64,000 nucleotides of DNA from a gamma proteobacterium symbiont of Stewartia floridana (GTDB lineage: Bacteria > Pseudomonadota > Gammaproteobacteria > Chromatiales > Chromatiaceae). Both the position numbers and the translations under genes were made by a program. Shown piece after piece: positions 45,266 to 54,176 of this stretch. The DNA lies in assembly GCA_003676145.1 (NCBI GenBank), contig NAUB01000024.1, positions 186,001 to 250,000 on the forward strand. Direction: 5' to 3'. The notes beneath the pieces were generated by a model. It did no database searches, was not told where the DNA came from, and saw only the letters and a program-made list of their open reading frames with translations. The stretch's first letter is position 1. Every line of letters starts with the position of its first letter.

Positions 45266-47119
45266 TCAGATCGCCAGGGATTGCACGCGCTTACGACCGT
45301 AGATCCAGTTGATCACGGCACGTGTGCCGATAATGGCGGTAAACATGGAGGTTAAAATACCGATCGCCAGGGTTACGGCGAAACCTTTGATCGGGCCGGT
45401 ACCGAAACTGAACAGTACCACCGCCGCAATCAGGGTGGTGATGTTGGCATCGATGATGGTTGAAAAGGCCTTCTCATAACCGGCCTGAATACTCGCCTGG
45501 GGCGAATTGCCGTTGGCGATCTCCTCACGAATACGCTGGAAGATCAGCACGTTGGCATCCACCGCCATACCGACGGTAAGCACGATACCGGCAATACCCG
45601 GCAGTGTCAGAGTAGCCTGCAGCATCGACAGAATGGCAACGATCAGCACCAGGTTCATCACCAGGGCCATATCCGCCACCAGTCCGAAGACCCGGTAGTA
45701 GACCGCCATGAAGACCATCACCATCGCCAGACCGATCATCACAGAGGCAAAGCCCTGGTCGATACTGTCCTGTCCCAGGCTGGGTCCGATGGTCCGCTCC
45801 TCGACGATTTCGATCGGTGCGGCCAGAGCACCGGCGCGCAGCAACAGGGCCAGATCCCGGGCCTCTTCGGTGGTATCGAGTCCGGTGGTCTGGAAGCGGC
45901 GACCAAAGGGTTCACGAATGGTGGCGATGGAGATAACCTCCTCCACCTTGCGCTTCACCTTCACCGGCTTGCCGTCGACCATACGGGTGGTGGTGCGGTT
46001 CTCGATGAACACCACCGCCATCGGCCGGCCGACATTCTCATTGGTCATGCGCCGCATACGCTTGGCGCCCACCCCATCCAGACTGACGAATACAGCGGGT
46101 GAACCGGTCTGCTGATCCAGGCCTGAGGAGGCGTCAACGATCTGGTTACCGGTCACGATCACCCGTTTCTTCAGCAATACGGGTCGACCATCACGTTCGT
46201 AGTAGAGGCTGGCACCCGGCGGTACACGCCCGTTGACCGCATCCTCGACACTGTGTTCGGTATCCGCCAGACGATACTCCAGAGTGGCGGTGGCACCGAG
46301 AATCTCTTTGACCTTGCCGGGATCCTGGGCACCGGGGAGCTGGACCACGATACGCCGCACCCCCTGCTGCTGGATGGAAGGCTCTGAGATACCCAGGGCG
46401 TTGACACGATTGCGCAGGGTGGTGATGTTCTGTTGCAGGGCAAATCGCTGAACTTCCTGCTTCTCAGCCGGGGAGAGGCTGACTTCCACCAGGAACGCCT
46501 CCTCCTGGTCCACATCCTGGACATTCAGATTGCGGAATTCGTTACCGATCAATTCGATCGCCTGGTCCCGCTTTTCAGCGGTATTGAATTTCACTACGAC
46601 CTGTTCACCTTCACGGCTGATGCGGACATAGCGCAGCTTCTCTTCCCTCAGCAGGGTGCGGATATCGCTGCTGTAACGCTCCGCCGCCTGGGTGATGGCG
46701 GACTCCATGTCCACATCGATCAGCACATGGATACCACCGCGCAGATCGAGGCCCAGATACATGGGTTCCGCACCCAGACCGATCAGCCAATCGGGCAGAT
46801 CGGGGGCCAGGGTCAGCGCTGGGGTATAGTCTTCACCCAGGGCTGCGGCGATGTGATCCATCGCTTTCAGCTGATCTTCCGAGGAGTTGAAACGTACCAG
46901 CAGTTTCTTCTGCTGCATCTCCATCCCTTTGGCACTGATGCCCAACTGCTGCAGTGCCTGTTCGATCCGACTCTGGGTCGTTTGGTCCACCACCGCATCA
47001 CGGGTCGCCGAGATCTCCATGGAGGGATCCTGACCGAACAGGTTGGGCAGCGCATACAGCGCACCCAGCAGGACCACCACCAGAACCATCAGATTCTTCC
47101 AAATTGGATATTGGTTCAT
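45266..47119 (-). CDS. secD: SecD, protein translocase accessory subunit
   Basis: 617 residues, full length. N-terminal helix, large periplasmic P1 domain with LGLDLRGGIHVLIDVDME (near 125), and a C-terminal bundle with GMAVDANVLIFQRIREE carrying the conserved Asp. It lies upstream of secF in the standard order. Confidence 0.97.
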   Translation of the reverse strand: MNQYPIWKNLMVLVVVLLGALYALPNLFGQDPSMEISATRDAVVDQTTQSRIEQALQQLGISAKGMEMQQKKLLVRFNSSEDQLKAMDHIAAALGEDYTPALTLAPDLPDWLIGLGAEPMYLGLDLRGGIHVLIDVDMESAITQAAERYSSDIRTLLREEKLRYVRISREGEQVVVKFNTAEKRDQAIELIGNEFRNLNVQDVDQEEAFLVEVSLSPAEKQEVQRFALQQNITTLRNRVNALGISEPSIQQQGVRRIVVQLPGAQDPGKVKEILGATATLEYRLADTEHSVEDAVNGRVPPGASLYYERDGRPVLLKKRVIVTGNQIVDASSGLDQQTGSPAVFVSLDGVGAKRMRRMTNENVGRPMAVVFIENRTTTRMVDGKPVKVKRKVEEVISIATIREPFGRRFQTTGLDTTEEARDLALLLRAGALAAPIEIVEERTIGPSLGQDSIDQGFASVMIGLAMVMVFMAVYYRVFGLVADMALVMNLVLIVAILSMLQATLTLPGIAGIVLTVGMAVDANVLIFQRIREEIANGNSPQASIQAGYEKAFSTIIDANITTLIAAVVLFSFGTGPIKGFAVTLAIGILTSMFTAIIGTRAVINWIYGRKRVQSLAI

Positions 47120-47195
47120 TGTGTTTTTTCTAATTCAGTTTTGCCATCGATAAACGGGCAGCCCAGACAGGCCGCCCCTGCTTGCCTGAGGAGGA

Positions 47196-47528
47196 CTAGA
47201 GCTCTTTCAGTGACCCCTTGGGCATCACGGTCTCCACAGCCGAGCGGCGGACCTTGACCTCAGTGCCTTCAGAGATCTCCACCAGGATAAAGTTCTCACC
47301 CAGATCGGAAATCTTTCCGGCTACGCCGCCTGCCGTTACCACTTCATCCCCTTTCGACAGACCGTCAACCAGCTTTTTATGCTCTTTCTGACGTTTGATC
47401 TGGGGACGGATCATCAGGAAATAGAGCACCGCGCCAAAGATCACCAAAGGCAGTAAACCGGTAAGTGCATCAGCCTGACCGGCGGCGGGTGCCGCTTCCG
47501 CCATGGCATCGGAAATAAAGAAACTCAT
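47196..47528 (-). CDS. yajC: YajC, SecDF-associated membrane protein
   Basis: 110 residues from ATG 47528 (MSFFISDAMA). One membrane helix (about 22-43), then FLMIRPQIKRQKEHKK and a small beta domain (GDEVVTAGGVAGKI). It is first in yajC-secD-secF, 76 bp before secD. Confidence 0.95.
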   Translation of the reverse strand: MSFFISDAMAEAAPAAGQADALTGLLPLVIFGAVLYFLMIRPQIKRQKEHKKLVDGLSKGDEVVTAGGVAGKISDLGENFILVEISEGTEVKVRRSAVETVMPKGSLKEL

Positions 47529-47537
47529 CGCTATCAA

Positions 47538-47916
47538 CCTCTCAATGGGGGTAATAAAAGTCAGCCCGGTTCAGTCGTGGCCGCACCAGGCAAAAAAATC
47601 AGCCGCCGATTATGACACAGAAGCGTGCAAGAATCAGGAATTGCGGGGTTTTGATTGCAGATTTCAGACCCCACTCGCATCTGCCGGGGATAGTTAACCC
47701 ATCACTTGAGGCGTTCACACGATCTGATTAACCGCAAATGGACGCGAATCACCGCAAATTATCGCAAAGAAGTCAGATAACTAAAGCTATTCGCGGCATT
47801 TTGCGGTGATTCGCGTTTATTTGCGGTTTACTCTCTAAATTCCATTCCCATCACAATGACGCTGGCAGAAACGCACTTGGAAGTGCGGCAAAGCCGCACC
47901 CAATGGAATCAGGTGA
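47538..47916. other. 379-bp gap with palindromic repeat
   Basis: It holds the yajC promoter region and the full-length dispersed palindrome at 47728-47829. No gene is seen; the usual tgt/queA neighbours of yajC are not here. Confidence 0.5.
47728..47829. repeat. Dispersed palindromic repeat, full copy
   Basis: The left arm AACCGCAAATGGACGCGAAT continues with CACCGCAAA. The right arm is its near-perfect inverse (TTTGCGGTGATTCGCGT, then ATTTGCGGTT), with about 40 bp between. It matches 59473-59568 in design and wording; half-copies lie at 11609 and 61311. Confidence 0.85.
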
Positions 47917-49080
47917 TCAGTACCAGATCGAGACGTAGGCCTTGATCACATTGGCGGAGAATGAGTAGAACGGCTCTTCGCCGACCACCCCACCCCGGGT
48001 CAGGTCGCGGAAATCGTCGTAGTCGAAGTGTATGTAGTCATAGGCCAGGTTGAGCGTGCCGCGATCGACGAACTGCAGAAAACCCGGCTTGATCTCATAG
48101 CTCATCGCCAATCCCAGGGTATGGCTCTGAAAACTGCTCAGCTCCTTATCCCGCGCCAGATAGGTCTGGGGGGCGCGCCGGGTGAACAGATCGCTGTAGA
48201 AATCGGCCCCATCCTGAGTGTAGTAACGGTAACGAATATCGAAGATCCACTTCTCTTTGAAGGGGTGGGTGTAGGCCAGCTCGAAATTGTTGGCATCAAC
48301 TCCCCAGGTGTCGTTGAAGTAGCGATACTCACTGCTCAGCGCGGCCCGGTACGGCAGGTAGTATTTCAACCTGAGCGCCAGCGCGTTGCTGGTCCTGGTG
48401 CGCGGATAGACCTCCGGCAGATAGCTGTAACCATTGCCGGCCAGGGGATCCAGATAGCGATAGGAACGATACGGGTTGTTAAGAAAACCCTCGTCGGTGA
48501 TGGTCTCCCAGCCAACCCCCAGAATGGTGTTCTTGGTCAGAATCTGACTCAGGCTTAGCCGATAGTTCTGGCGTTTCACCTGATCACCGAAATCCGCATC
48601 CCCGTTACGACTGATATCGTCGTTGCCGACCGAGTAACCCAAGGAGACGGTGGTCAGATCGCCGAACATGTCATGGCTGATGCTGAAACTGCCGGTCTCG
48701 GAGAGATAGTCACTCTCGTCACTTTTGGTCAGCGCCAGACTCATCAGGGTTTTGTTGTGCAGATAGTCCATCGAGAGGCTGGTCTCGGTCCGCTCTTCGG
48801 TGTAGGGCGATGCGGTTGAAACCACATCCACAGAGGCGCTGGAGATCGAGTCCACATAGTAGTTGGCGCTCAAGGAGACCGTATCCATTACCGATTTGCG
48901 TACCAGGATCGAGGGACCGTCCACCTCGACACCACCACCGTCGTAACGGTGATACATGACGTCGGCCCGATCCTCCGGCAGGACCGTGGCGAACAGACTG
49001 AATGCGGGCAGAGACGCCAGTATCAGCAGCAGCCAGTGACGACCGGGAGAGAACAGCAAAGCGATCCTATGAATCAGCAC
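47917..49080 (-). CDS. DUF3570 outer-membrane-type protein
   Basis: About 388 residues from GTG 49080, 8 bp after the DUF4266 stop. It has a signal peptide (about 1-32) and a beta-rich mature part with alternating aromatic strands ending in a C-terminal SIWY aromatic residue, as in outer-membrane barrels. DUF3570 family marks are DVMYHRYDGGGVEVDGPSIL and SANYYVDSISSASVDVVSTA near the N-terminus. DUF3570, DUF4266 and a TlpA gene typically travel together; their shared function is not known. Confidence 0.88.
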   Translation of the reverse strand: MLIHRIALLFSPGRHWLLLILASLPAFSLFATVLPEDRADVMYHRYDGGGVEVDGPSILVRKSVMDTVSLSANYYVDSISSASVDVVSTASPYTEERTETSLSMDYLHNKTLMSLALTKSDESDYLSETGSFSISHDMFGDLTTVSLGYSVGNDDISRNGDADFGDQVKRQNYRLSLSQILTKNTILGVGWETITDEGFLNNPYRSYRYLDPLAGNGYSYLPEVYPRTRTSNALALRLKYYLPYRAALSSEYRYFNDTWGVDANNFELAYTHPFKEKWIFDIRYRYYTQDGADFYSDLFTRRAPQTYLARDKELSSFQSHTLGLAMSYEIKPGFLQFVDRGTLNLAYDYIHFDYDDFRDLTRGGVVGEEPFYSFSANVIKAYVSIWY

Positions 49081-49087
49081 AGCAGGC

Positions 49088-49327
49088 TCAGTTACAGCCA
49101 CAACCGCCTCCTCCACCACCTTCTGCGCCACGCGCCGCCTCTCTGGTCTGGTAGACGTGGTGACGGAATCCATTGGCTACCGGATCCCGCTCGAAGCTCA
49201 TGATCGGATCGGCCAGGCGCGCCCGTTCATAGGGTTGCACCCAGGGCTCGATAGCGCATCCAGTGAGCGCCAGCAGGAGCACAAGCGGCAGCAGACGATG
49301 ATTGGTTAACATGACGACTTGCCTCAC
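49088..49327 (-). CDS. DUF4266 small lipoprotein with Gly/Cys tail
   Basis: 79 residues from GTG 49327, or 74 from ATG 49312. The lipobox is LALTGC. WVQPYERARLADPIMSFERDP is the family core. The C-terminus is a glycine run ending GCGCN, with two cysteines free for metal, thioether or disulfide chemistry. It overlaps the upstream TlpA gene by 4 bp if GTG is used. Small size, conserved Cys tail and the coupled thioredoxin suggest a redox-modified carrier (inference). Confidence 0.88.
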   Translation of the reverse strand: MRQVVMLTNHRLLPLVLLLALTGCAIEPWVQPYERARLADPIMSFERDPVANGFRHHVYQTREAARGAEGGGGGGCGCN

Positions 49328-49842
49328 TCTTTCAGCAATGCCCGGATCTGCTGCTGATAGTCATCTTCATATCCAGGTTTGTAACCTTGATGCAGATGCC
49401 GGATGTTGCCATCCCGGTCCACCATGAAGGTGCTGGGCATCGCTTTCACCTGATACTGCTTACTGACTTTGTTGCTGCTGTCATAGAGAATCGGAAAGTC
49501 GACCGGAATCTCCTTCAGCATCTTCTGCGCAGCGGCAGGCTGCTCATCCACATTGACCCCGAGCAGGGTGAATCCCATCCCCTGGTAGCGATCATAGAGC
49601 TGCTGCAACAGAGGCATCTCCTGACGGCAAGGACCACACCAGGAGGCCCAGAAATTGACCATCACAACATTGCCCCGCAGTTCGCTCAGTTTGATGTTCT
49701 CCCCACTGCGGCTCTTCAGAGTGAAGTCCGGCGCCGGAGTGGCGTCGCCAGAGGCGGCGAGGGAAACAGTGAAGCTGGTCAGCAGACCAAGCAGCAGGGT
49801 GGATTTCAGGATCCGCTTCAACAACAAGGAGTTCATCTTCAC
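49324..49842 (-). CDS. TlpA-family periplasmic thioredoxin
   Basis: 172 residues with an N-terminal signal or anchor (about 8-30) and a thioredoxin fold: FWASWCGPCRQEMP active site (near 67-80) and cis-Pro loop VKAMPSTFMVD. It likely reduces cysteines in the exported DUF4266 or heme proteins of this cluster. It lies between the DUF4266 and beta-barrel genes. Confidence 0.92.
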   Translation of the reverse strand: MKMNSLLLKRILKSTLLLGLLTSFTVSLAASGDATPAPDFTLKSRSGENIKLSELRGNVVMVNFWASWCGPCRQEMPLLQQLYDRYQGMGFTLLGVNVDEQPAAAQKMLKEIPVDFPILYDSSNKVSKQYQVKAMPSTFMVDRDGNIRHLHQGYKPGYEDDYQQQIRALLKE

Positions 49843-49854
49843 GTTATCTGTACC

Positions 49855-50520
49855 TCAAAAGAAAAAGCTCAGGCTACCGGTGAGTTCGAAATTATGGGTG
49901 GTTTTGCTCTCGCCGAGCAGGTCCGATTCGAACATGTGATCCCTGGCATCGAGATGGATGGTCAGCCAATCATTGATCAGCAGGCGATAGCCTGCACCCA
50001 CATTCACAGTAAATTCATCATCCCCGGCAAAGCGGGTGGTGCCGATGCCACCAATCAGATAGAACTGACTGTTATAGGCATATTTACCGCCGAGAAAAAC
50101 CTCGCCGGGGAGAATATTGTAACCGGCGGAGAGATTGTAATAGGTAAAGCGACGCTCACTGTCAGTGAGCAGCTGTACATCACCACTCAACTGCTCATAA
50201 CTGGTTTCGTTGGCTTCTGACGTGCCAATCGCCGCTTCGAGAAAGATCGACTCGGTACCATGGTAGGCGAGCCGCAGACCGTAGGCGGCACTGGTACCGA
50301 AATCCTCGATGTTCATCAGCCCGGCATAGAGACCGATCTCGAAATCCTCCTCATCGAAATCGGGCTCGATGATCTCCCGACGGGCGATCTCGGGCTCCAC
50401 CAGCAACTCTTCACGCAGATTCTCGCCAAGCATCTGCTCCTCCGCCTGGCCGGTAGAGAGGTTAAACAGACCCAGCAGGGCTGCTGTACTCAGAAAAAGA
50501 AACCGAGTCCGATTTTCCAC
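49855..50520 (-). CDS. Outer-membrane beta-barrel protein
   Basis: 221 residues: a signal peptide (to about TGQAEE), an acidic linker (EPEIARREIIEPDFDEEDF), then an eight-strand-type barrel (IGLYAGLMNIEDFG, FLEAAIGTSEAN) ending in SLSFFF, with the C-terminal Phe used by the BAM machinery. It starts at GTG 50520 inside the end of the upstream gene (31-bp overlap). It has the look of a small barrel found with outer-membrane enzyme sets. Confidence 0.85.
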   Translation of the reverse strand: MENRTRFLFLSTAALLGLFNLSTGQAEEQMLGENLREELLVEPEIARREIIEPDFDEEDFEIGLYAGLMNIEDFGTSAAYGLRLAYHGTESIFLEAAIGTSEANETSYEQLSGDVQLLTDSERRFTYYNLSAGYNILPGEVFLGGKYAYNSQFYLIGGIGTTRFAGDDEFTVNVGAGYRLLINDWLTIHLDARDHMFESDLLGESKTTHNFELTGSLSFFF

Positions 50521-51245
50521 TGATCAAAATCCTCATTCTCATCACGACTGGTAAACACGGCATAGTGACGAAACTCCCCGCGAAGGAAGAAGCGTCTGGT
50601 CAGATAGACCTTCAATCCGGCACCCACATGGGCGGTAGTGTCTGTACGATCCTCAGTCTCCACCAGGGTGGCGTTCGGGTTGGTGCGGATCACACCGCCA
50701 CCCAGGGTAAAGAAGGGGCTGAATGTCCACTCCGGAAAAGGCTGGGAGACCAGATTGACATCAAACAGATACTCACTGGAGAAATCCCCGAGCGCCTGGG
50801 AGAAGCTGACCTCGGTGGAGAGATTCTCGTTAAAGGCATAGCCCGCATAGAGGCCCAGCAGTGCCGCACCCTCCATGTCACCGCCATAGAAGCTGAACTC
50901 CCAGGTACGATCCCGAAAATCCTTCTCGGAGTAGGCCTTCAATGGTAAAGGGGTACCATCCTCCAGACGGGTGCGGCGCATCTCATCGATCGCCACCCAA
51001 CCCTGCTTGCCTTTGCGGGTCTCCACCAGGAACCAGTCGGTGCGACGCTTGTGAATCACCACCCACTCATCCCGTTCGGCCACATGGTGCACAGGATAGA
51101 CCGCCCCTGGACCGGTATGCATCTCGATGTACGGGGCGAAGACCTGAACCCTCAGGCGTGTCTCTTCCGCCAGCATGGGGGAGCAGAGCAACAGCCCCAG
51201 CAGCAGCCCGCCGATGCGCAGTGAAATGTTACTAAACCGTCTCAA
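50490..51245 (-). CDS. SH3-domain plus beta-barrel outer-membrane protein
   Basis: 251 residues: a signal peptide (to about LAEETR), a bacterial SH3 domain (about 30-95, MHTGPGAVYPVHHV and KQGWVAIDEM) that would contact peptidoglycan, then an eight-strand barrel ending in GLGFFF. Its C-terminal half resembles the next barrel gene, so the two may be paralogues with one SH3 domain added. It lies 3 bp after the heme lipoprotein gene. Confidence 0.85.
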   Translation of the reverse strand: MRRFSNISLRIGGLLLGLLLCSPMLAEETRLRVQVFAPYIEMHTGPGAVYPVHHVAERDEWVVIHKRRTDWFLVETRKGKQGWVAIDEMRRTRLEDGTPLPLKAYSEKDFRDRTWEFSFYGGDMEGAALLGLYAGYAFNENLSTEVSFSQALGDFSSEYLFDVNLVSQPFPEWTFSPFFTLGGGVIRTNPNATLVETEDRTDTTAHVGAGLKVYLTRRFFLRGEFRHYAVFTSRDENEDFDQWKIGLGFFF

Positions 51246-51248
51246 GCG

Positions 51249-53888
51249 TCAATCATCCGCAGGTGCAAGGAATGGATCGTTGAAGTACTGCGCACCGATA
51301 TCCAGCCACTCATAGATCAGTTTCAGTTCCGCATCCGTGAGATACCCCGCATGCGCGCCTCCCGCTTCAAACACCTCGGTAAAGCGGCTGTCGTTGGCGG
51401 AACCTGCCACCATCGAGGCTCCGCCGGGCACCGGCACCGGCACATCGGGCAGCGGGATCGGATTGCCCCCAGCATCGAGAACCAGCTCGCCGTTCTCATC
51501 CGTTTCAAACAGTTGATTGCCGTTCTCATCCACCGCCGGCACCAGGATATCCACCAGCAGGCCATCCACCACCTCCTGCATGTTATCGGCAAACAGCAGT
51601 TCACGATAGGCGCTGAAGTGTTCCGGTTCATCTTCGGATGGGCCGTCACTGAGATCGAGTTGGGCGTCGGGAACCACGGTTTCACCCGCATCGTCCGTAT
51701 CGTGACAGACGTTACAGGTGCGATCCTCAAGGGTATTCCCCTCGTTGTCCAAGACCAGCCGGGGCAGTGACCAGAGTGGATGGATGTGCAACTCATAATG
51801 GATCATGGCCCGGCACAAATCATTCCAACTGCTGGTGCAGAGCGCATCGTTGAGTGGATTCGGGCTATCCAGATCGGCGTAACGATAGGCGAATGGGGAA
51901 TCGGGCTGGCGCATCGCAGGATCACTCCAGACATCCTCGAACATCAGATCCATATCCGGATCGCAGGCGCCGGCCCGGCACTGCAGACGGTTGCGTGTCT
52001 GAGCCATGCTCTCACCCACATCGGTCCAGAGTTCCGGATTGGTATTCGGGAAGGGCTGACCGGTCACCAGGCTGCCGCTGTTCACACTGGGTGGTGCGGC
52101 CGTCAGTCGACCATGGGCCAGGGGACTGTCACCGGCATGACAACCGCCACACTCGATCACCTCACCCGGTCTGAACTGCAACCAGAAACTGTGCACCTCA
52201 CCGGTACGCCGGCCGTCCGCGTCGAGAACGCTGAAGCTGACCGGCACATTGGCCGGGACTTTGACCTGTACCGATCCGTCGGGATCGATCGGCGCATAGC
52301 CCAACACTTCTCGCATACCGAATTGAGCGGTGGCGCCGAAGGCGGAGTTGGAGAACTCGAGCACATCGTCATCCGGCAGGGTAACCGGCTTGATCAGGCG
52401 CAGAAAGCGGGCCGGCCGATTGTCGGCACTGGTGAGCGTCGGGTCGGACAGGGTAGCGATATCCGGCTCGGCGCTGTCCACACCATCCAGGTCATAGACA
52501 CTGCGGATACGCAGCAGCCCCGCCTTCTCGGAAACCAGGGTGGGATCGAGATCGATGCCCGCTGTCTTGTCGTGGATGATCAGCGGCTCGGGACGCTCTA
52601 CCGCTACCACCACATCACTGTAGATGATCCCCTCCTGGGGTTTCACGATCGGCAGTTGGGTCTGTTTCGAGGGGTCGTAGATGAACAGGCTGTAGAGGGG
52701 TGGCGCCTGTTCAACCGCCGGATCGGCCAAGCGTTCATCGTCACATGGGACGATGCGCTCATCCTCCATCAGCCGGCAGGGACTCCAGCTGATCAACAGC
52801 CGGTCGGTGTTATCGAACAGGGGATGGGCACTGCGCAGCTGTCCACCCATGGTGATGCTGCCATCTGTGGGAATCTGGTGGTTGGTGGCATTGCTCTGGG
52901 CAGGCCCGGTCATCCCCTGGTTGTCCCAGGTGGGCTGTTCGTTATCGATATAGGTCTCGGTATCGATGAAGATCAGCGCCCCACCCTCCTGCGTACCGTC
53001 GAAAGGTTGGATCAGCGTGAGGATCCGGCCGTCCGGCATCTCCTGGGGACGCATGAACTGAATGGTGCTGCCGTCGGTACCGGTATCGTGACTGTTCAGA
53101 CCATACAGCAACTCGAGCTCGGTACCATCCGGATTGATGCGATAGAGGTGGATCGCATTGTTGCCGTCTGCATTGTCCCAACGACTGAAGACGATCTTGC
53201 CGCTGGTGACCACTGTGGGTGAGAAGTCGTGACTGCGATTGAAGGAGATCTGGTTGATGTTGGTGCCATCAGCATTCATCACATGCAGCACCATCGCCGG
53301 TTCGTTCACCGCCTGTTCCATCGCCAGGTATTGCGGCTTGCCCTCATCCAGCAGTCGCGCCTTGGCCTGCCGCTGGCGGGTCGAGGAGAAGACGATGCGC
53401 CCGTCGGGCAGGTAGTGGGGAAAACGGTCGTGCCCATCCTCTGCGGTGATATCGGAGACAATCACCCGACGCAGTCGTGTTGCCGGGATATCGTACTCCC
53501 AGACATTCCAGGTCGGCTGATCCTCAGGCTCCGCATCCTCGATCAGAGGCAGTCGCAGGGAGAACAGCAGTTTGCTGCCGTCGAAAGAGACCGAAACATC
53601 CCGTACATCCCCTTCGCCACCGGTTATGTTGCCGGTCAGATTGGTCTCATCCGCGCCGGCCGAGGCATTCTCTTTCAGATAGAGATCACCGCCCGCTTCG
53701 GTAGCCTGACTGACCCGGATATCGGTTGTACTCTCTTCCGTGATCGGCCGTTTCACATAAGCGACCGGGTAGTCGACCACCACCGGGTCTGGATCCTGAC
53801 TGTCACCGCCACCACAACCGAACAGTAACAAGGCCATTGAGAGCACTGACAGGGGACTCAATAGCAGCTTGGATTTCACTGGTCTCAT
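51249..53888 (-). CDS. Di-heme beta-propeller lipoprotein, HzsA-like
   Basis: 879 residues. The lipobox is LLFGC (about Cys25). A WD40/PD40 beta-propeller part (about 90-330: SFDGSKLLFSL, LPDGRIVFSSTRQRQ) is followed by a long middle domain. Two c-type heme sites are visible: CGGCH near residue 579 and CNVCH near 725. The arrangement resembles the alpha subunit of hydrazine synthase and related uncharacterised lipoproteins; catalytic use here is unknown and anammox chemistry is not implied. It is the first gene of the minus-strand run and is divergent from another heme gene. Confidence 0.85.
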   Translation of the reverse strand: MRPVKSKLLLSPLSVLSMALLLFGCGGGDSQDPDPVVVDYPVAYVKRPITEESTTDIRVSQATEAGGDLYLKENASAGADETNLTGNITGGEGDVRDVSVSFDGSKLLFSLRLPLIEDAEPEDQPTWNVWEYDIPATRLRRVIVSDITAEDGHDRFPHYLPDGRIVFSSTRQRQAKARLLDEGKPQYLAMEQAVNEPAMVLHVMNADGTNINQISFNRSHDFSPTVVTSGKIVFSRWDNADGNNAIHLYRINPDGTELELLYGLNSHDTGTDGSTIQFMRPQEMPDGRILTLIQPFDGTQEGGALIFIDTETYIDNEQPTWDNQGMTGPAQSNATNHQIPTDGSITMGGQLRSAHPLFDNTDRLLISWSPCRLMEDERIVPCDDERLADPAVEQAPPLYSLFIYDPSKQTQLPIVKPQEGIIYSDVVVAVERPEPLIIHDKTAGIDLDPTLVSEKAGLLRIRSVYDLDGVDSAEPDIATLSDPTLTSADNRPARFLRLIKPVTLPDDDVLEFSNSAFGATAQFGMREVLGYAPIDPDGSVQVKVPANVPVSFSVLDADGRRTGEVHSFWLQFRPGEVIECGGCHAGDSPLAHGRLTAAPPSVNSGSLVTGQPFPNTNPELWTDVGESMAQTRNRLQCRAGACDPDMDLMFEDVWSDPAMRQPDSPFAYRYADLDSPNPLNDALCTSSWNDLCRAMIHYELHIHPLWSLPRLVLDNEGNTLEDRTCNVCHDTDDAGETVVPDAQLDLSDGPSEDEPEHFSAYRELLFADNMQEVVDGLLVDILVPAVDENGNQLFETDENGELVLDAGGNPIPLPDVPVPVPGGASMVAGSANDSRFTEVFEAGGAHAGYLTDAELKLIYEWLDIGAQYFNDPFLAPADD

Positions 53889-54176
53889 TAAACAGTCCGT
53901 TCCCTTAAATTACGATTGTCGCAGCTCGGACAGAGGTCTCTTCTGAATAAAGTTAAATTCTGCTATCGACTAATAAAATCATGGACTTGAGAGTCTACCT
54001 GATCGAAAACCCCAATCAGTGCTCAAGTTCACACCCTGGAGAAACAGTGTTCACGAATCCGCCACTTCGGATTGACAAAAATAACCCCTGATATAGAAGG
54101 AAGGGAAAGCGTTGCATTCAGCCGGCCGAGCGTTCAGCCGTCGGTGTAGAGAATAGGGATTCAGGGGCAAGTCAAT

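Noticed and set aside
51780-53222. Long antisense frame over the HzsA-like gene
   Set aside because: Shadow of a GC-rich real gene; no domain and no ribosome site.
54072-54097. TTGACA / TATAGA promoter before the mono-heme gene
   Set aside because: The spacing is only 14 nt, too short for a standard sigma-70 promoter.
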